A DNA stretch of 64,000 nucleotides from Pseudoflavonifractor sp. An184 (GTDB taxonomy: Bacteria > Bacillota > Clostridia > Oscillospirales > Oscillospiraceae): the NCBI RefSeq assembly GCF_002160305.1, contig NZ_NFKI01000004.1, positions 78,450 to 142,449 on the forward strand, given 5' to 3'. Shown here one piece after another: positions 18,668-26,998 of this stretch. The notes beneath the pieces were generated by a model. The model searched no databases, was not told the DNA's origin, and worked only from the letters and a program-made list of their open reading frames with translations. Each line of letters starts with the position of its first letter. Position 1 is the first letter of the stretch. The position numbers and the translations under genes were made by a program.

Positions 18668-18702
18668 GACCGCCGTGGTTTACGACTACGGCGGTCTTTT
18701 TT
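18668..18702. terminator. Bidirectional intrinsic terminator
   Basis: GACCGCCGT (18668-18676) pairs with ACGGCGGTC (18688-18696), with an A run on the left and T6 on the right. It serves the ATPase gene (plus) and the helicase gene (minus), which converge here. Confidence 0.88.
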
Positions 18703-18708
18703 GCGATC

Positions 18709-20871
18709 TTATTCTGGGGGCAGGCGGTCCAGACGGGCCCGGAAGGAGATCTTCCGGGGGGTCTCCATGGCGTCGAACTGGACGGAGTAGGCCCTCCGGT
18801 CCAGATCCACCTCCAGAACGGTGCCCGGGCCGAACATGGCGTGCTCCACCCGCTGCCCCGGGGAGAAGCGGCCGGTCTGGTCCGTCTCGGGCAGATGCCG
18901 CAGGCTGTGGTCGATGTAGCTCCGGGCATCCCGGATGAGCCCCTCCTGGGGCTCCTGGGGGAAGGCGAGCAGGCCGGGGTCGATGTCCAGCAGGAACCGG
19001 GAGGGGTAGCGGGGGGAGCCGTCAAAGTTCCGTCCGTCCGCCTCGGACAGGTAGAGGCCCCTCTCCGCCCGGGTGAAGGCCACAAAGGCCAGCCGCCGCT
19101 CCTCCTCCATCCCCGGGAGGGTGCGCACCTTCCGGGAGGGGAAGATCCCCTCGTTCATCCCGCACAGGAACACGTAGGGGAACTCCAGCCCCTTGGCGGC
19201 GTGGACGGTCATCAGCTTCACCTTGTCCCCCGGCTCCCCGGCGTCGGCGTTGGTGAACAGGGCCACGTGGGAGAGATAGTGCTCCAGGGTGCTCTCCTCG
19301 CCGCAGGTGGTCTCATACTCATAGATGGACTGTTTCAGCTCCGCCAGGTTGTCCAGCCGCTCCTGGCTGCCCTCGGTGCGGAGCATGGCCTCATAGCCGC
19401 TCTCGTTGAGCAGGGCGGAGAGCACCTCGGAGATGGGCCGGTTTTCGTACCCGGCGGAGAAGAGCTCCACCAGGGAGGTGAAGGCGGCGGCTTTGGTGCC
19501 CTTGAAGACGGGGTCCTCCAGGCTGTCGGTGAGGGCCTGGTACAGGGTGCACCCGTGTTTTTGGGCGTACTCCTCCAGGAAGGCCATCCGCCGCTTGCCC
19601 AGGTTCCGCTTGGGCACGTTGGCCACCCGCCGGAAGGAGAGGTCGTCCCGGTAGACGATCATCCGCAGGTAGGACAGGGCGTCCTTGATCTCGGCGCGCT
19701 GGAAGAACTGCACCCCGCTGTAAATGGTGTAGGGCAGCTTCTCCTCCAGCAGCACCTGCTCCACCGTCCGGGTCACATAGTGGGCCCGGTAGAGGACGGT
19801 CATGTCCCGGTAGGGCACCCCCTGGCCGTGGAGGGCCTTCATCTCTGAGACCATCCACCGGGCCTCCTGCTCCTGGCTCTCCGCGAACTGGCACAGCACC
19901 GGGGGGCCGGAGGGGCGGGTGGGCCGCAGCTCCTTGGGGATGCGGTTCTGATTTTTGGAGATGAGGGAGTTGGCCGCCGCCAAAATCTCCGGGGTGGAGC
20001 GGTAGTTGTCCAGCAGGAAGATGGTGCGGGCGTCTGGGAACTTCTGGTCAAACTCCAGCAGGTACTTCACGTTGGCCCCACGCCAGGTGTAAATGGTCTG
20101 GTCCGGGTCGCCCACGATGAACAGATTTTTGTGGTAGCCGCACAGCACCTCCATGAGCTCATACTGGAGCTGGTCGATGTCCTGAAACTCGTCGATCATG
20201 ATGTACTCCAGCCGCTGCTGCCACTTGAGCTTGATGTCCGGGTGCGTCTGAAAGATGTACAGGGAGAATTTGATCAGGTCGTTGTAGTCCAGGCCGAAGC
20301 ACTTCTTCTCCTGGTACAGATAGCCGTAAAAGATGATGTCCGCGGGGGAGACGGCCCGGTCGTACTTCTCCTTCAGCGCGTCCAGGGACAGGGCGGTCAG
20401 GTCCCGGTAGTAGTCGGGCCGCTGGAACAGCTTCTGAATCTCGATCATGTCCCGGGCGGCGGAGAAGGTCATGTCCCGGAGGGTGAGCCCCCGCTCCTCA
20501 TAGATGATCTGGAGCATGGCGTCAATGTCCGAGTTGTCCAGCACCAGGAAACTCCTGGGGTACTGGACCGCATGGCTGTCCTCCTGGAGGACGGAGACGC
20601 AGAAGCCGTGGAAGGTGTTGATATAGCCGGTGTCGTTGTCCCCGGTGAGGGCGTGGATGCGCTGGCGCATCTCACCCGCCGACTTATTGGTGAAGGTGAC
20701 GCACAGAATATTCCCCGGCAGGATGCCCAGCTCGTTCACCAGGTAGGCGAAGCGGTGGGTGAGGGCCCGGGTCTTGCCGGAGCCCGCCCCGGCCACCACC
20801 CGGACAAACCCCTCGGTGGCGGTGACGGCCTCCCGCTGGGCCGGGTTGAGGCCCTGGAGCAGATCGGTCAT
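18709..20871 (-). CDS. UvrD/PcrA-type ATP-dependent DNA helicase
   Basis: 720 residues, superfamily 1 3'-5' helicase acting in repair and replication. Motifs in order: Q motif LNPAQREAV (8), Walker A AGAGSGKT (about 27), Ia TFTNKSAGEMRQR, II IMIDEFQDID (about 227), III GDPDQTIYTWRGA, IV NYRS, V MTVHAAKGLEFPYVFL (about 545), VI EERRLAFVAFTRAE. The C-terminal region ends in a Tudor-like segment (PGQRVEHAMFGPGTVLEVD) that in PcrA binds RNA polymerase. Motif II reads DEFQDID rather than the usual DEYQDTN. It is a shorter relative of PcrA. Confidence 0.93.
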   Translation of the reverse strand: MTDLLQGLNPAQREAVTATEGFVRVVAGAGSGKTRALTHRFAYLVNELGILPGNILCVTFTNKSAGEMRQRIHALTGDNDTGYINTFHGFCVSVLQEDSHAVQYPRSFLVLDNSDIDAMLQIIYEERGLTLRDMTFSAARDMIEIQKLFQRPDYYRDLTALSLDALKEKYDRAVSPADIIFYGYLYQEKKCFGLDYNDLIKFSLYIFQTHPDIKLKWQQRLEYIMIDEFQDIDQLQYELMEVLCGYHKNLFIVGDPDQTIYTWRGANVKYLLEFDQKFPDARTIFLLDNYRSTPEILAAANSLISKNQNRIPKELRPTRPSGPPVLCQFAESQEQEARWMVSEMKALHGQGVPYRDMTVLYRAHYVTRTVEQVLLEEKLPYTIYSGVQFFQRAEIKDALSYLRMIVYRDDLSFRRVANVPKRNLGKRRMAFLEEYAQKHGCTLYQALTDSLEDPVFKGTKAAAFTSLVELFSAGYENRPISEVLSALLNESGYEAMLRTEGSQERLDNLAELKQSIYEYETTCGEESTLEHYLSHVALFTNADAGEPGDKVKLMTVHAAKGLEFPYVFLCGMNEGIFPSRKVRTLPGMEEERRLAFVAFTRAERGLYLSEADGRNFDGSPRYPSRFLLDIDPGLLAFPQEPQEGLIRDARSYIDHSLRHLPETDQTGRFSPGQRVEHAMFGPGTVLEVDLDRRAYSVQFDAMETPRKISFRARLDRLPPE

Positions 20872-20909
20872 GGCGGTGCCAGCTCCTTTCTCGAACGGTT
20901 GTTTGCTTT

Positions 20910-20938
20910 ATTATACCAGACGCCGGGCCGGGGCTCAA
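20910..20938 (-). promoter_or_regulatory. Promoter for the helicase gene
   Basis: Minus strand: TTGAGC (20933-20938), 17 nt, perfect TATAAT (20910-20915), about 40 nt before the start codon. Confidence 0.7.
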
Positions 20939-20981
20939 GAGGGGGCCAAAAAATCCAGATGGCCGCAGTTCCGGATTTTCG

Positions 20982-21010
20982 TTGCGGGCCGGAGAAAAAT
21001 GTGCTATTCT
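20982..21010 (+). promoter_or_regulatory. Promoter for the DUF1275 gene
   Basis: TTGCGG (20982-20987), 17 nt, TATTCT (21005-21010). Confidence 0.55.
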
Positions 21011-21042
21011 GTAACCTGCAACATCTTCTGGAGGTCGGTTCC

Positions 21043-21726
21043 ATGAAACTTTTTCAACCCTCGGAGTCCCTGACGGTGGGGTTTCTGCTGGCCCTCACCG
21101 GCGGACTGCTGGATGCGTACAGCTACTTGAACCGGGGCGAGGTGTTCGCCACGGCGGAGACGGGCAACATCGTCCTGATGGGGATCAATCTGGCCCAGCA
21201 GAACTGGAGCGGCGCGCTGCACTATCTGCTGCCCGTGCTGGCCTTCACCGCCGGTATCCTGGCCGCCGAGTGGGTCCGCCGCCGCTGTGACCCCGGGGAG
21301 GGGCGTCCGCAGCGGCTCCACTGGCGGCTGCCCCTGCTGCTGGCCGAGTGCGTGGCCATTCTGGTGGTCTCGGCGCTCCCCGTGGGACCGCTGGACCCGC
21401 TGGCCAACATTATCATCTCCTTCGCCAGCGCCCTCCAGGTGGAGTCCTTCCGCAACATCCAGGGGTACGGCTGCGTCACCACCATGTGTACCGGAAATCT
21501 GCGCAGCGGGACGGAAAACCTGTTCCACTGGCTGTCCCGCCGGGAGCCCAAGGCGCCCCCCAAGATCAGGGTCTACTACGGCCTGATTACCTGCTTTATC
21601 CTGGGGGCGGTGGTCAGCGGCCTGGCGAGCCCGCTTCTGGCCCAGCGGACGGCGCTGCTGGCCTGTGTGCCGCTGCTGGCGGTGTTTTTCCTGCTGCTGC
21701 GGGGGGAGAGGGGAGACGGGGCATAA
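21043..21726 (+). CDS. DUF1275 (YoaK-like) membrane protein
   Basis: 227 residues with about six membrane helices. The conserved DUF1275 start (LTGGLLDAYSYLNRGEVFATAETGNIVLMG, about residues 18-47) and the TTMCTGNLRSG segment (about residue 148) are present. The function is unknown; relatives are multi-pass membrane proteins. ATG 21043 follows CTGGAGGT. A hairpin lies 50 bp after the stop. Confidence 0.85.
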   Translation: MKLFQPSESLTVGFLLALTGGLLDAYSYLNRGEVFATAETGNIVLMGINLAQQNWSGALHYLLPVLAFTAGILAAEWVRRRCDPGEGRPQRLHWRLPLLLAECVAILVVSALPVGPLDPLANIIISFASALQVESFRNIQGYGCVTTMCTGNLRSGTENLFHWLSRREPKAPPKIRVYYGLITCFILGAVVSGLASPLLAQRTALLACVPLLAVFFLLLRGERGDGA

Positions 21727-21775
21727 ATCCCGCTTCCGCCGTCATTAGAAGAGCATCCCAATCAGAGATTCCCGA

Positions 21776-21806
21776 AGCCCGGAGAGACAGCTGTGTCCTC
21801 CGGGCT
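21776..21806 (+). terminator. Hairpin after the DUF1275 gene
   Basis: AGCCCGGAG (21776-21784) pairs perfectly with CTCCGGGCT (21798-21806). The following bases are CTCTCTGCTG rather than a T run, so termination may be weak. Confidence 0.5.
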
Positions 21807-21861
21807 CTCTGCTGGGAAAGACGGCCGGACCCGCATCTGCGGCCGGAGGGCATCTGCCGCC

Positions 21862-21890
21862 TTGAAAAGGGAGGGGCGGTGTGGTACAAT
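21862..21890 (+). promoter_or_regulatory. Promoter for smc
   Basis: TTGAAA (21862-21867), 17 nt, TACAAT (21885-21890). Confidence 0.7.
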
Positions 21891-21994
21891 AAAATGCTTC
21901 ATACTTTCTGAAATACCGGGGCGGGCGGAGGGGAGAGACCGCCGCGCCCCGGGGGAGAGAAATTGCAAGGACAGGAAAAGGGAGAGGTGTGCTT

Positions 21995-24900
21995 ATGTAC
22001 CTTAAAGCGCTGGAGATCCAGGGGTTTAAATCCTTCCCGGACAAGACGGTGCTCACCTTCGGCGAGGACATCACCGCCATCGTGGGCCCCAACGGCTCGG
22101 GCAAGTCCAACATCTCCGACGCCATCCGCTGGGTGATGGGGGAACAGTCCACCCGCACCCTCCGGGGGGGCAAGATGGAGGACGTGATCTTCGGCGGTAC
22201 GGCTCAGCGCAAGCAGACCGGCTATGCGGAGGTCTCCCTGGTGCTGGACAACACCACCCACCTCTTTGACCTGGAGGAGAGCGAGGTCATGGTGACCCGC
22301 CGGTACTACCGCTCCGGGGAGAGCGAGTACTACATCAACCGCCGTTCCGTCCGCCTCAAGGACATCAACGAGCTGTTCATGGACACGGGCCTGGGCCGGG
22401 AGGGCTACTCCATCATCGGCCAGGGCAAGATCGACGAGATCTTGTCGGTGAAATCCTCCGACCGCCGGGAGGTCTTTGAGGAGGCCGCCGGTATCTCCCG
22501 CTACCGCCACCGGAAGGAGGAGGCCGAGCGGAAGCTGGAGCGCACCGACGAGAACCTGGTGCGCATCAACGACAAGATTGCCGAGCTGGAGCTCCAGGTG
22601 GAGCCCCTCCGGGAGCAGAGCGAGAAGGCCAAGAAGTACCTGGTGCTCCGGGACGAGCTGCGGGGGCTGGAAATCTCCGTGTGGCTGGACACCCTGGAGC
22701 GCATCCGGGTGAACAACATCAAGCTGGAGACCGATTATAAAGAGGCTGTCCGCCAGAAGGAGGAGGCCGAGCGTGCCGTGGAGGAGCGCTTCGCCCAGGC
22801 GGAAAAACTCTCCGAGCAGATGCGGGACAAGGAGGTTCAGGCCGACCAGCTGCGCTTCGCCATCCAGAGCCGGGAGGCCACCATCCGGGAGCTGGAGTCG
22901 TCGGTGGCCGTGCTCAAGAGCAGCATCCAGCACAACCTGGAGAACACCGCCCGCATCCGGGAGGAACTGGAGCAGCGGGAGGGCCGCCAGGACAGTTTAT
23001 CCGGGCAGATCGCCGAGCGCGCCGCCCGGCTGAGCGAGATCGAGAAGCAGCTGACCGACACCCGCCGCCGGGCGGAGGAGCAGAACCAGAAGGCCCAGGA
23101 GGCTTTACGCACGGCCGGCACCCTGGCCCAGGAGCTGGAGGCGCTGCGGGGGCAGGAGGCCACCAAGACCGCCGACGCCCACCAGGCCAAGGCTCTCCTC
23201 TCCGCCCTGGCCGCCGCCGCCCAGGAGGTGCTGGACCGGGACGAGGCGGTGCGCCAGGAGCTGCGCGGTCTGGAGGAGCGGCTGGACTTTGCCCGCACCG
23301 ACCTGGGGAAGGCGGACAAGAAGCTGAAGCAGGCCCGGGAGGAGCGGGACAGCGTCCAGAACGTGATCTCCGGCTACTCCCTGCGGCTGGAGAGCCGGAA
23401 AAAGAAGGCCGCCCAGGCCCAGGAGCGCCACACCCGCCTGCGGATGGATGAGAACGCCCTGGCCTCCCGCATTAAAATGCTCACCGAGATGGAGAAGGAC
23501 CGGGAGGGCTACTCCAAGGCGGTGAAGCTGGTGATGGGGGAGGCCGACCGGGGCAGCCTCCGGAACATCCACGGGCCGGTGGCCGGGCTCATCCACGTGC
23601 CCGACCTGTACACCGTGGCCATCGAGACCGCCCTGGGGGGCGCCATGCAGAACATCGTGGTGGACCGGGAGGAGGACGGCAAGGCCGTCATCCAGTATTT
23701 AAAGCGCCGGGACGGCGGCCGGGCCACCATCCTGCCCCTGAGCTCCATCCGGCCCTACGACCTGCGGGAGGCGGGCAGCCTCCAGCGGGAGCCCGGCTTT
23801 GTGGGGGTGGCCGACCAGCTGGTGAAGTTCGACCCCAGGTACCGGAATGTGTTCTCCAACCTGCTGGGCCGGGTGGTGGTGATGGAGGACCTGGACGCGG
23901 CCATCGCCGCCGCCCGGAAGTACGGCTATAAGTTCCGCATCGTCACGCTGGACGGACAGGTGCTCAACCCCGGGGGCTCCATGACCGGCGGCTCCGCCAG
24001 CCGCTCGGCGGGTATCCTGAGCCGGGCCAACGAGTTGGAGCGGCTGAATACCCAGGCCCAGGGGCTGAAGGAGCAGCTTGCCCAGGCCGCCCGGGACCTG
24101 GAGAGCGCCAGCCGGGAGGCGGAGGCCGCCTCCTATGAGATGGAGACCGCCCAGGGCCAGCTGCGAGAGTGGGAGGACGCCATTCTGAAGGCCCAGGGAG
24201 AACAGAACCTGTGCAAGAGCGTCCTCTCCGACCTGGAGCGCCAACAGGAGGGCCAGCGGGCCGAACTGGAGCAGCTGAAACAGCGCTCCCAGGAGATTGA
24301 GAAGGACACCCAGGCCGCCCGGGGACGCATCCAGGAGCTGGAGGGGGAAGCCGCCGCCCTGAAGAGCGAGGCGGAGGGCAAGGCCAGGGGCCAGAGCGAC
24401 CTGCAGGAGCGGTCCTTGAAGCTGACCCAGGAGCTCTCCGAGCTGAACGCCGCCCTGGCCGCCCTGGAGGCGGAGCGGGAGGCCACCAGCAAAGGGCTGG
24501 AGGAGCTGGAGAGCTTACGCAGCGACATCGCCGGGGATCAGGAGCAGAGCCGGGCCCTCATCGGCGACTATGAGGAGAAAAACGAGGCCTTCACCCGGGA
24601 GATCGGGGAGAAGGAGGCCCGCCTGGCCCAGCTGCGCCGGGAGAACGAGGAACAAAACCAGACCATCGCCCGGCTGAACCAGGAGAAGCTGAGCTTGGAG
24701 GGAGAACGGGTGAAGGCCACCCGGGAGGGCCAGGAGAAGAACAAGGAGCTGCTGGCCATCAGCGGCGAGGCCTCCCGCCTGGAGCAGAAAAAGGTGGCCG
24801 CCTCCCTGGAGGAGAAGCAGCTGCTGGACAAGCTGTGGGAGACCTACGAGCTCTCCCACGAGGCGGCCAAGCTCCAGCGGGTGGAGATCGAGTCGGCGCC

Positions 24901-25567
24901 CAAGGCCAGCCGCCGCATCGCCGAGCTGAAAAAGCACATCTCCGCCCTGGGCAATGTGAACGTGGGGGCCATCGAGGAGTTCCAGCGGATCAACGAGCGG
25001 TACACCTACCTCACCGACCAGCGGGACGACGTGGAGACCGCCAAGAAGGAGCTGGAGGACGTGATCGCCCAGATCACCGGGGAGATGAAGACCATCTTCG
25101 CCCGGGAGTTTGAGAACATCAACCAGGCGTTCCAGCAGACCTTCCAGGAGCTCTTCGGCGGCGGCCGGGCCGCCCTGGAGCTGGAGGACCCGGATGACAT
25201 CCTCAACTGCGGCATCGAGATCAAGGTGCAGCCCCCCGGGAAGGCGCTGAAGGTGCTCTCCCTCCTGTCCGGCGGGGAGAAGGCCTTCGTGGCCATTGCC
25301 CTGTATTTCGCCATTCTGAAGGTGCGCCCCACCCCCTTCGTGGTCATGGACGAGATCGAGGCCGCCCTGGACGACAACAACGTGGTCCGCTTCGCCCGGT
25401 ATATGCGCTCCATGTCCGATAAGACCCAGTTCATCGTCATCACCCACCGCCGCGGCACCATGGAGGAGGCCGACGTTTTGTATGGCGTGACCATGCAGGA
25501 GCAGGGCGTGTCCCGCATGCTCACCATTAACCTCAATGATGTGGAAAAAGAGCTGAATATTCGATAA
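21995..25567 (+). CDS. smc: Chromosome segregation protein SMC
   Basis: 1190 residues. ATPase that condenses and helps segregate the chromosome with ScpA/ScpB. Walker A GPNGSGKSN (about 32), long coiled coil (about 170-500), hinge (about 515-680, with GGAMQNIVV and GGSMTGGS), second coiled coil (about 690-1000), signature LLSGGEKAF (about 1095) and Walker B FVVMDEIEAALDD (about 1118). ATG 21995 is preferred to GTG 21989 because GGAGAGG lies 7 nt before it and homologs start MYLK. The last 22 codons are duplicated 211 bp downstream with synonymous changes. The usual rnc partner is not directly upstream. Confidence 0.97.
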   Translation: MYLKALEIQGFKSFPDKTVLTFGEDITAIVGPNGSGKSNISDAIRWVMGEQSTRTLRGGKMEDVIFGGTAQRKQTGYAEVSLVLDNTTHLFDLEESEVMVTRRYYRSGESEYYINRRSVRLKDINELFMDTGLGREGYSIIGQGKIDEILSVKSSDRREVFEEAAGISRYRHRKEEAERKLERTDENLVRINDKIAELELQVEPLREQSEKAKKYLVLRDELRGLEISVWLDTLERIRVNNIKLETDYKEAVRQKEEAERAVEERFAQAEKLSEQMRDKEVQADQLRFAIQSREATIRELESSVAVLKSSIQHNLENTARIREELEQREGRQDSLSGQIAERAARLSEIEKQLTDTRRRAEEQNQKAQEALRTAGTLAQELEALRGQEATKTADAHQAKALLSALAAAAQEVLDRDEAVRQELRGLEERLDFARTDLGKADKKLKQAREERDSVQNVISGYSLRLESRKKKAAQAQERHTRLRMDENALASRIKMLTEMEKDREGYSKAVKLVMGEADRGSLRNIHGPVAGLIHVPDLYTVAIETALGGAMQNIVVDREEDGKAVIQYLKRRDGGRATILPLSSIRPYDLREAGSLQREPGFVGVADQLVKFDPRYRNVFSNLLGRVVVMEDLDAAIAAARKYGYKFRIVTLDGQVLNPGGSMTGGSASRSAGILSRANELERLNTQAQGLKEQLAQAARDLESASREAEAASYEMETAQGQLREWEDAILKAQGEQNLCKSVLSDLERQQEGQRAELEQLKQRSQEIEKDTQAARGRIQELEGEAAALKSEAEGKARGQSDLQERSLKLTQELSELNAALAALEAEREATSKGLEELESLRSDIAGDQEQSRALIGDYEEKNEAFTREIGEKEARLAQLRRENEEQNQTIARLNQEKLSLEGERVKATREGQEKNKELLAISGEASRLEQKKVAASLEEKQLLDKLWETYELSHEAAKLQRVEIESAPKASRRIAELKKHISALGNVNVGAIEEFQRINERYTYLTDQRDDVETAKKELEDVIAQITGEMKTIFAREFENINQAFQQTFQELFGGGRAALELEDPDDILNCGIEIKVQPPGKALKVLSLLSGGEKAFVAIALYFAILKVRPTPFVVMDEIEAALDDNNVVRFARYMRSMSDKTQFIVITHRRGTMEEADVLYGVTMQEQGVSRMLTINLNDVEKELNIR
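25497..25567 (+). repeat. smc 3'-end duplication, first copy (in the intact gene)
   Basis: 71 bp that recur at 25708-25778. Within the coding part both copies encode the same last 22 residues (EQGVSRMLTINLNDVEKELN plus IR). Ten nucleotide differences are all synonymous, counting TAA versus TGA. Confidence 0.95.
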
Positions 25568-25707
25568 AGAAGACGATCCCTGCTCCTGCATGCGGGGCCC
25601 CCGCCCGAGCCCAGCGCAGCGGGTCGGGTGGGGAGAGGAGACGCAAGGAAATGGAGCGACCAATGCCCGCCAGGGCGTTGGGAGCGGAGTGAACTTTGCG
25701 TCGACGA
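25568..25707. other. 140-bp spacer between the two smc 3' ends
   Basis: No gene is visible. The stretch is GC-rich with short inverted repeats (GGGGCCCCCGCCCG, CCCGCCAGGGCG). It is open in one frame running into the second smc tail (from ATG 25590), which looks coincidental. Confidence 0.6.
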
Positions 25708-25778
25708 AGGAGCAGGGCGTGTCCCGCATGTTGACCATCAACCTGAACGATGTGGAAAAAGAACTGAATATCAGGTGA
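25708..25778 (+). repeat. smc 3'-end duplication, recoded second copy
   Basis: A detached copy of the smc C-terminal coding end, finishing in TGA instead of TAA. The differences from the first copy are CTC/TTG, ATT/ATC, CTC/CTG, AAT/AAC, GAG/GAA, ATT/ATC and CGA/AGG, all silent, so both copies have been under coding selection. The RAYT start codon lies 7 bp after its stop. Confidence 0.93.
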
Positions 25779-25785
25779 GGCGGGG

Positions 25786-26340
25786 ATGAATGTGGATTAT
25801 CCCAAGCGAAAGCACGTGCGGCTGAAAAATTATGATTACAGCCGGAATGGCATATATTTTGTGACCATCTGCACTCAAAATCGCAGGTGTATCTTGTCGC
25901 AAATTGTGCTGCCGCGTGTCGTAGGGGCGGAAATGGTAGGGCGGGGGCTTGCCCCCGCCGCCCCCCGGCTCACCGCATGCGGCAGGCTGGTGGAAGAAGA
26001 ATTGACGGCCCTTATGGTACGATATCCGTCTGTTTGGATAGAAAAATATGTGATCATGCCCAATCATATTCATGCATTGATCTGCCTGCAAGAAGATACG
26101 GCGGGGGCAAGCCCCCGCCCTACGTTGATGCAGGTCCTGGGGACGTTGAAATCATTGACAACGCGGCGGTGGAATGGGATGATTGGACAACCTGGGGCAA
26201 AGCTTTGGCAATCCGGCTACCACGACCACATCATCCGGGACGACAACGATTTTTTGACCCACTGGACCTACATCGACCAAAACCCCGCCCGATGGACACA
26301 GGACGAGTATTACCAGGAAGAACGGGAGAGACAGCCATGA
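25786..26340 (+). CDS. REP-associated tyrosine transposase (RAYT, IS200-like Y1 family)
   Basis: 184 residues. The N-terminus (RLKNYDYSRNGIYFVTICTQNR), the HUH metal motif in IMPNHIHALI (about residue 90) and the catalytic Tyr region SGYHDHIIRDDNDF (about residue 148) identify a Y1 single-strand DNA transposase of the RAYT group, which are domesticated enzymes linked to REP palindromes. Length is usual. Two REP palindromes in inverted orientation lie inside its frame and encode GRGLAPAAP and AGASPRPT. It starts 7 bp after the duplicated smc tail and overlaps the next gene by ATGA. Confidence 0.88.
   Translation: MNVDYPKRKHVRLKNYDYSRNGIYFVTICTQNRRCILSQIVLPRVVGAEMVGRGLAPAAPRLTACGRLVEEELTALMVRYPSVWIEKYVIMPNHIHALICLQEDTAGASPRPTLMQVLGTLKSLTTRRWNGMIGQPGAKLWQSGYHDHIIRDDNDFLTHWTYIDQNPARWTQDEYYQEERERQP
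25936..25959 (-). repeat. REP palindrome inside the RAYT gene (copy A)
   Basis: Stem GGCGGGGG/CCCCCGCC with loop CTTG, preceded by GTAG. It is the exact reverse complement of the 24-mer at 26100-26123, so the two form an inverted pair 140 bp apart. Confidence 0.9.
26100..26123 (+). repeat. REP palindrome inside the RAYT gene (copy B)
   Basis: Stem GGCGGGGG/CCCCCGCC with loop CAAG, followed by CTAC. Identical over 24 bp to the copy at 52753-52776. Confidence 0.9.
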
Positions 26341-26660
26341 ATGACAAGAGAAAGCGCGCAATTTTATCCGTTGTGGGGATGGTTGCCCTGCTGATCGTCT
26401 GTGTAATCGGGGTGCAGGCGGTATTTGCCGGGCTGGGGATGGTAAGCGCCCGGCATGGCGGCGTCTCCTCCAGCCAGAGCGCCCAGGCGGACGGAGACGG
26501 AAGCCAGCCGGTTCAGGAGCCGGGGGCTTCTTCCATGCCGGAGGATGCCGGCTCCTCCCAGCCCGCCCCCAGCTTCTGCCCCTTCTGCGGCGAGGGCCTG
26601 CCCTCCTCCTTCCAGTGGGGCCAGTTCTGTCCCTACTGCGGGGAGCAGGTTGAGGCGTAG
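26337..26660 (+). CDS. Small membrane-anchored zinc-ribbon protein
   Basis: 107 residues, not recognised as a named family. One N-terminal membrane helix (about residues 9-31), a Ser/Gln-rich linker (about 38-75), and a C-terminal double CxxC zinc ribbon (CPFCGEGLPSSFQWGQFCPY, about residues 81-100). ATG 26337 overlaps the RAYT stop as ATGA, so translation is coupled. Topology with the ribbon outside or inside cannot be decided. The linker composition resembles membrane-tethered zinc-ribbon proteins of Firmicutes. Confidence 0.7.
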   Translation: MNDKRKRAILSVVGMVALLIVCVIGVQAVFAGLGMVSARHGGVSSSQSAQADGDGSQPVQEPGASSMPEDAGSSQPAPSFCPFCGEGLPSSFQWGQFCPYCGEQVEA

Positions 26661-26671
26661 GAGGAAAATTT

Positions 26672-26983
26672 ATGGAAAAGACGATGAAATGCCTGCGCTG
26701 CGGGCAGACGCTGAAATTTCTGAGGAGGGAAAATCTACAACTGGGAAAGACCGGATGGATTACCGGGGACTGGGGCAATCTGCTGGCCGGAGCCCTGGAT
26801 GTGGCCATCCTCCAGTGCTCCGGCTGCGGGAAGCTGGAGTTTTTCAAGGGGGACGCCTTTGAGGAGCAGGACGAGGGTCCGGCGGGTGACCTGGCCCAGG
26901 TGACCTGTCCGAACTGCGGCGTGCGCTATGACTGCGACTATCCCAAGTGCCCGGTGTGCGGCACAGAGAACACCATTTTTTGA
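26672..26983 (+). CDS. Zinc-ribbon protein of unknown function
   Basis: 103 residues with four CxxC pairs: CLRC (7-10), CSGC (about 49), CPNC (about 79) and CPVC (about 93), enough for two zinc sites. No membrane segment. TAGGAGGA precedes ATG 26672. It follows the other zinc-ribbon gene by 11 bp and lies 15 bp before ftsY, so the genes from 25786 to 27868 look like one transcription unit. Proteins of this kind are often predicted nucleic-acid-binding. Confidence 0.7.
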   Translation: MEKTMKCLRCGQTLKFLRRENLQLGKTGWITGDWGNLLAGALDVAILQCSGCGKLEFFKGDAFEEQDEGPAGDLAQVTCPNCGVRYDCDYPKCPVCGTENTIF

Positions 26984-26998
26984 GGAAGGAACGAGACC

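Noticed and set aside
26337..26660. Lipoprotein signal in the small zinc-ribbon protein
   Set aside because: The only Cys in the hydrophobic stretch (LLIVCVIG) lacks Ala/Gly/Ser at the preceding position, so a plain membrane anchor is more likely.
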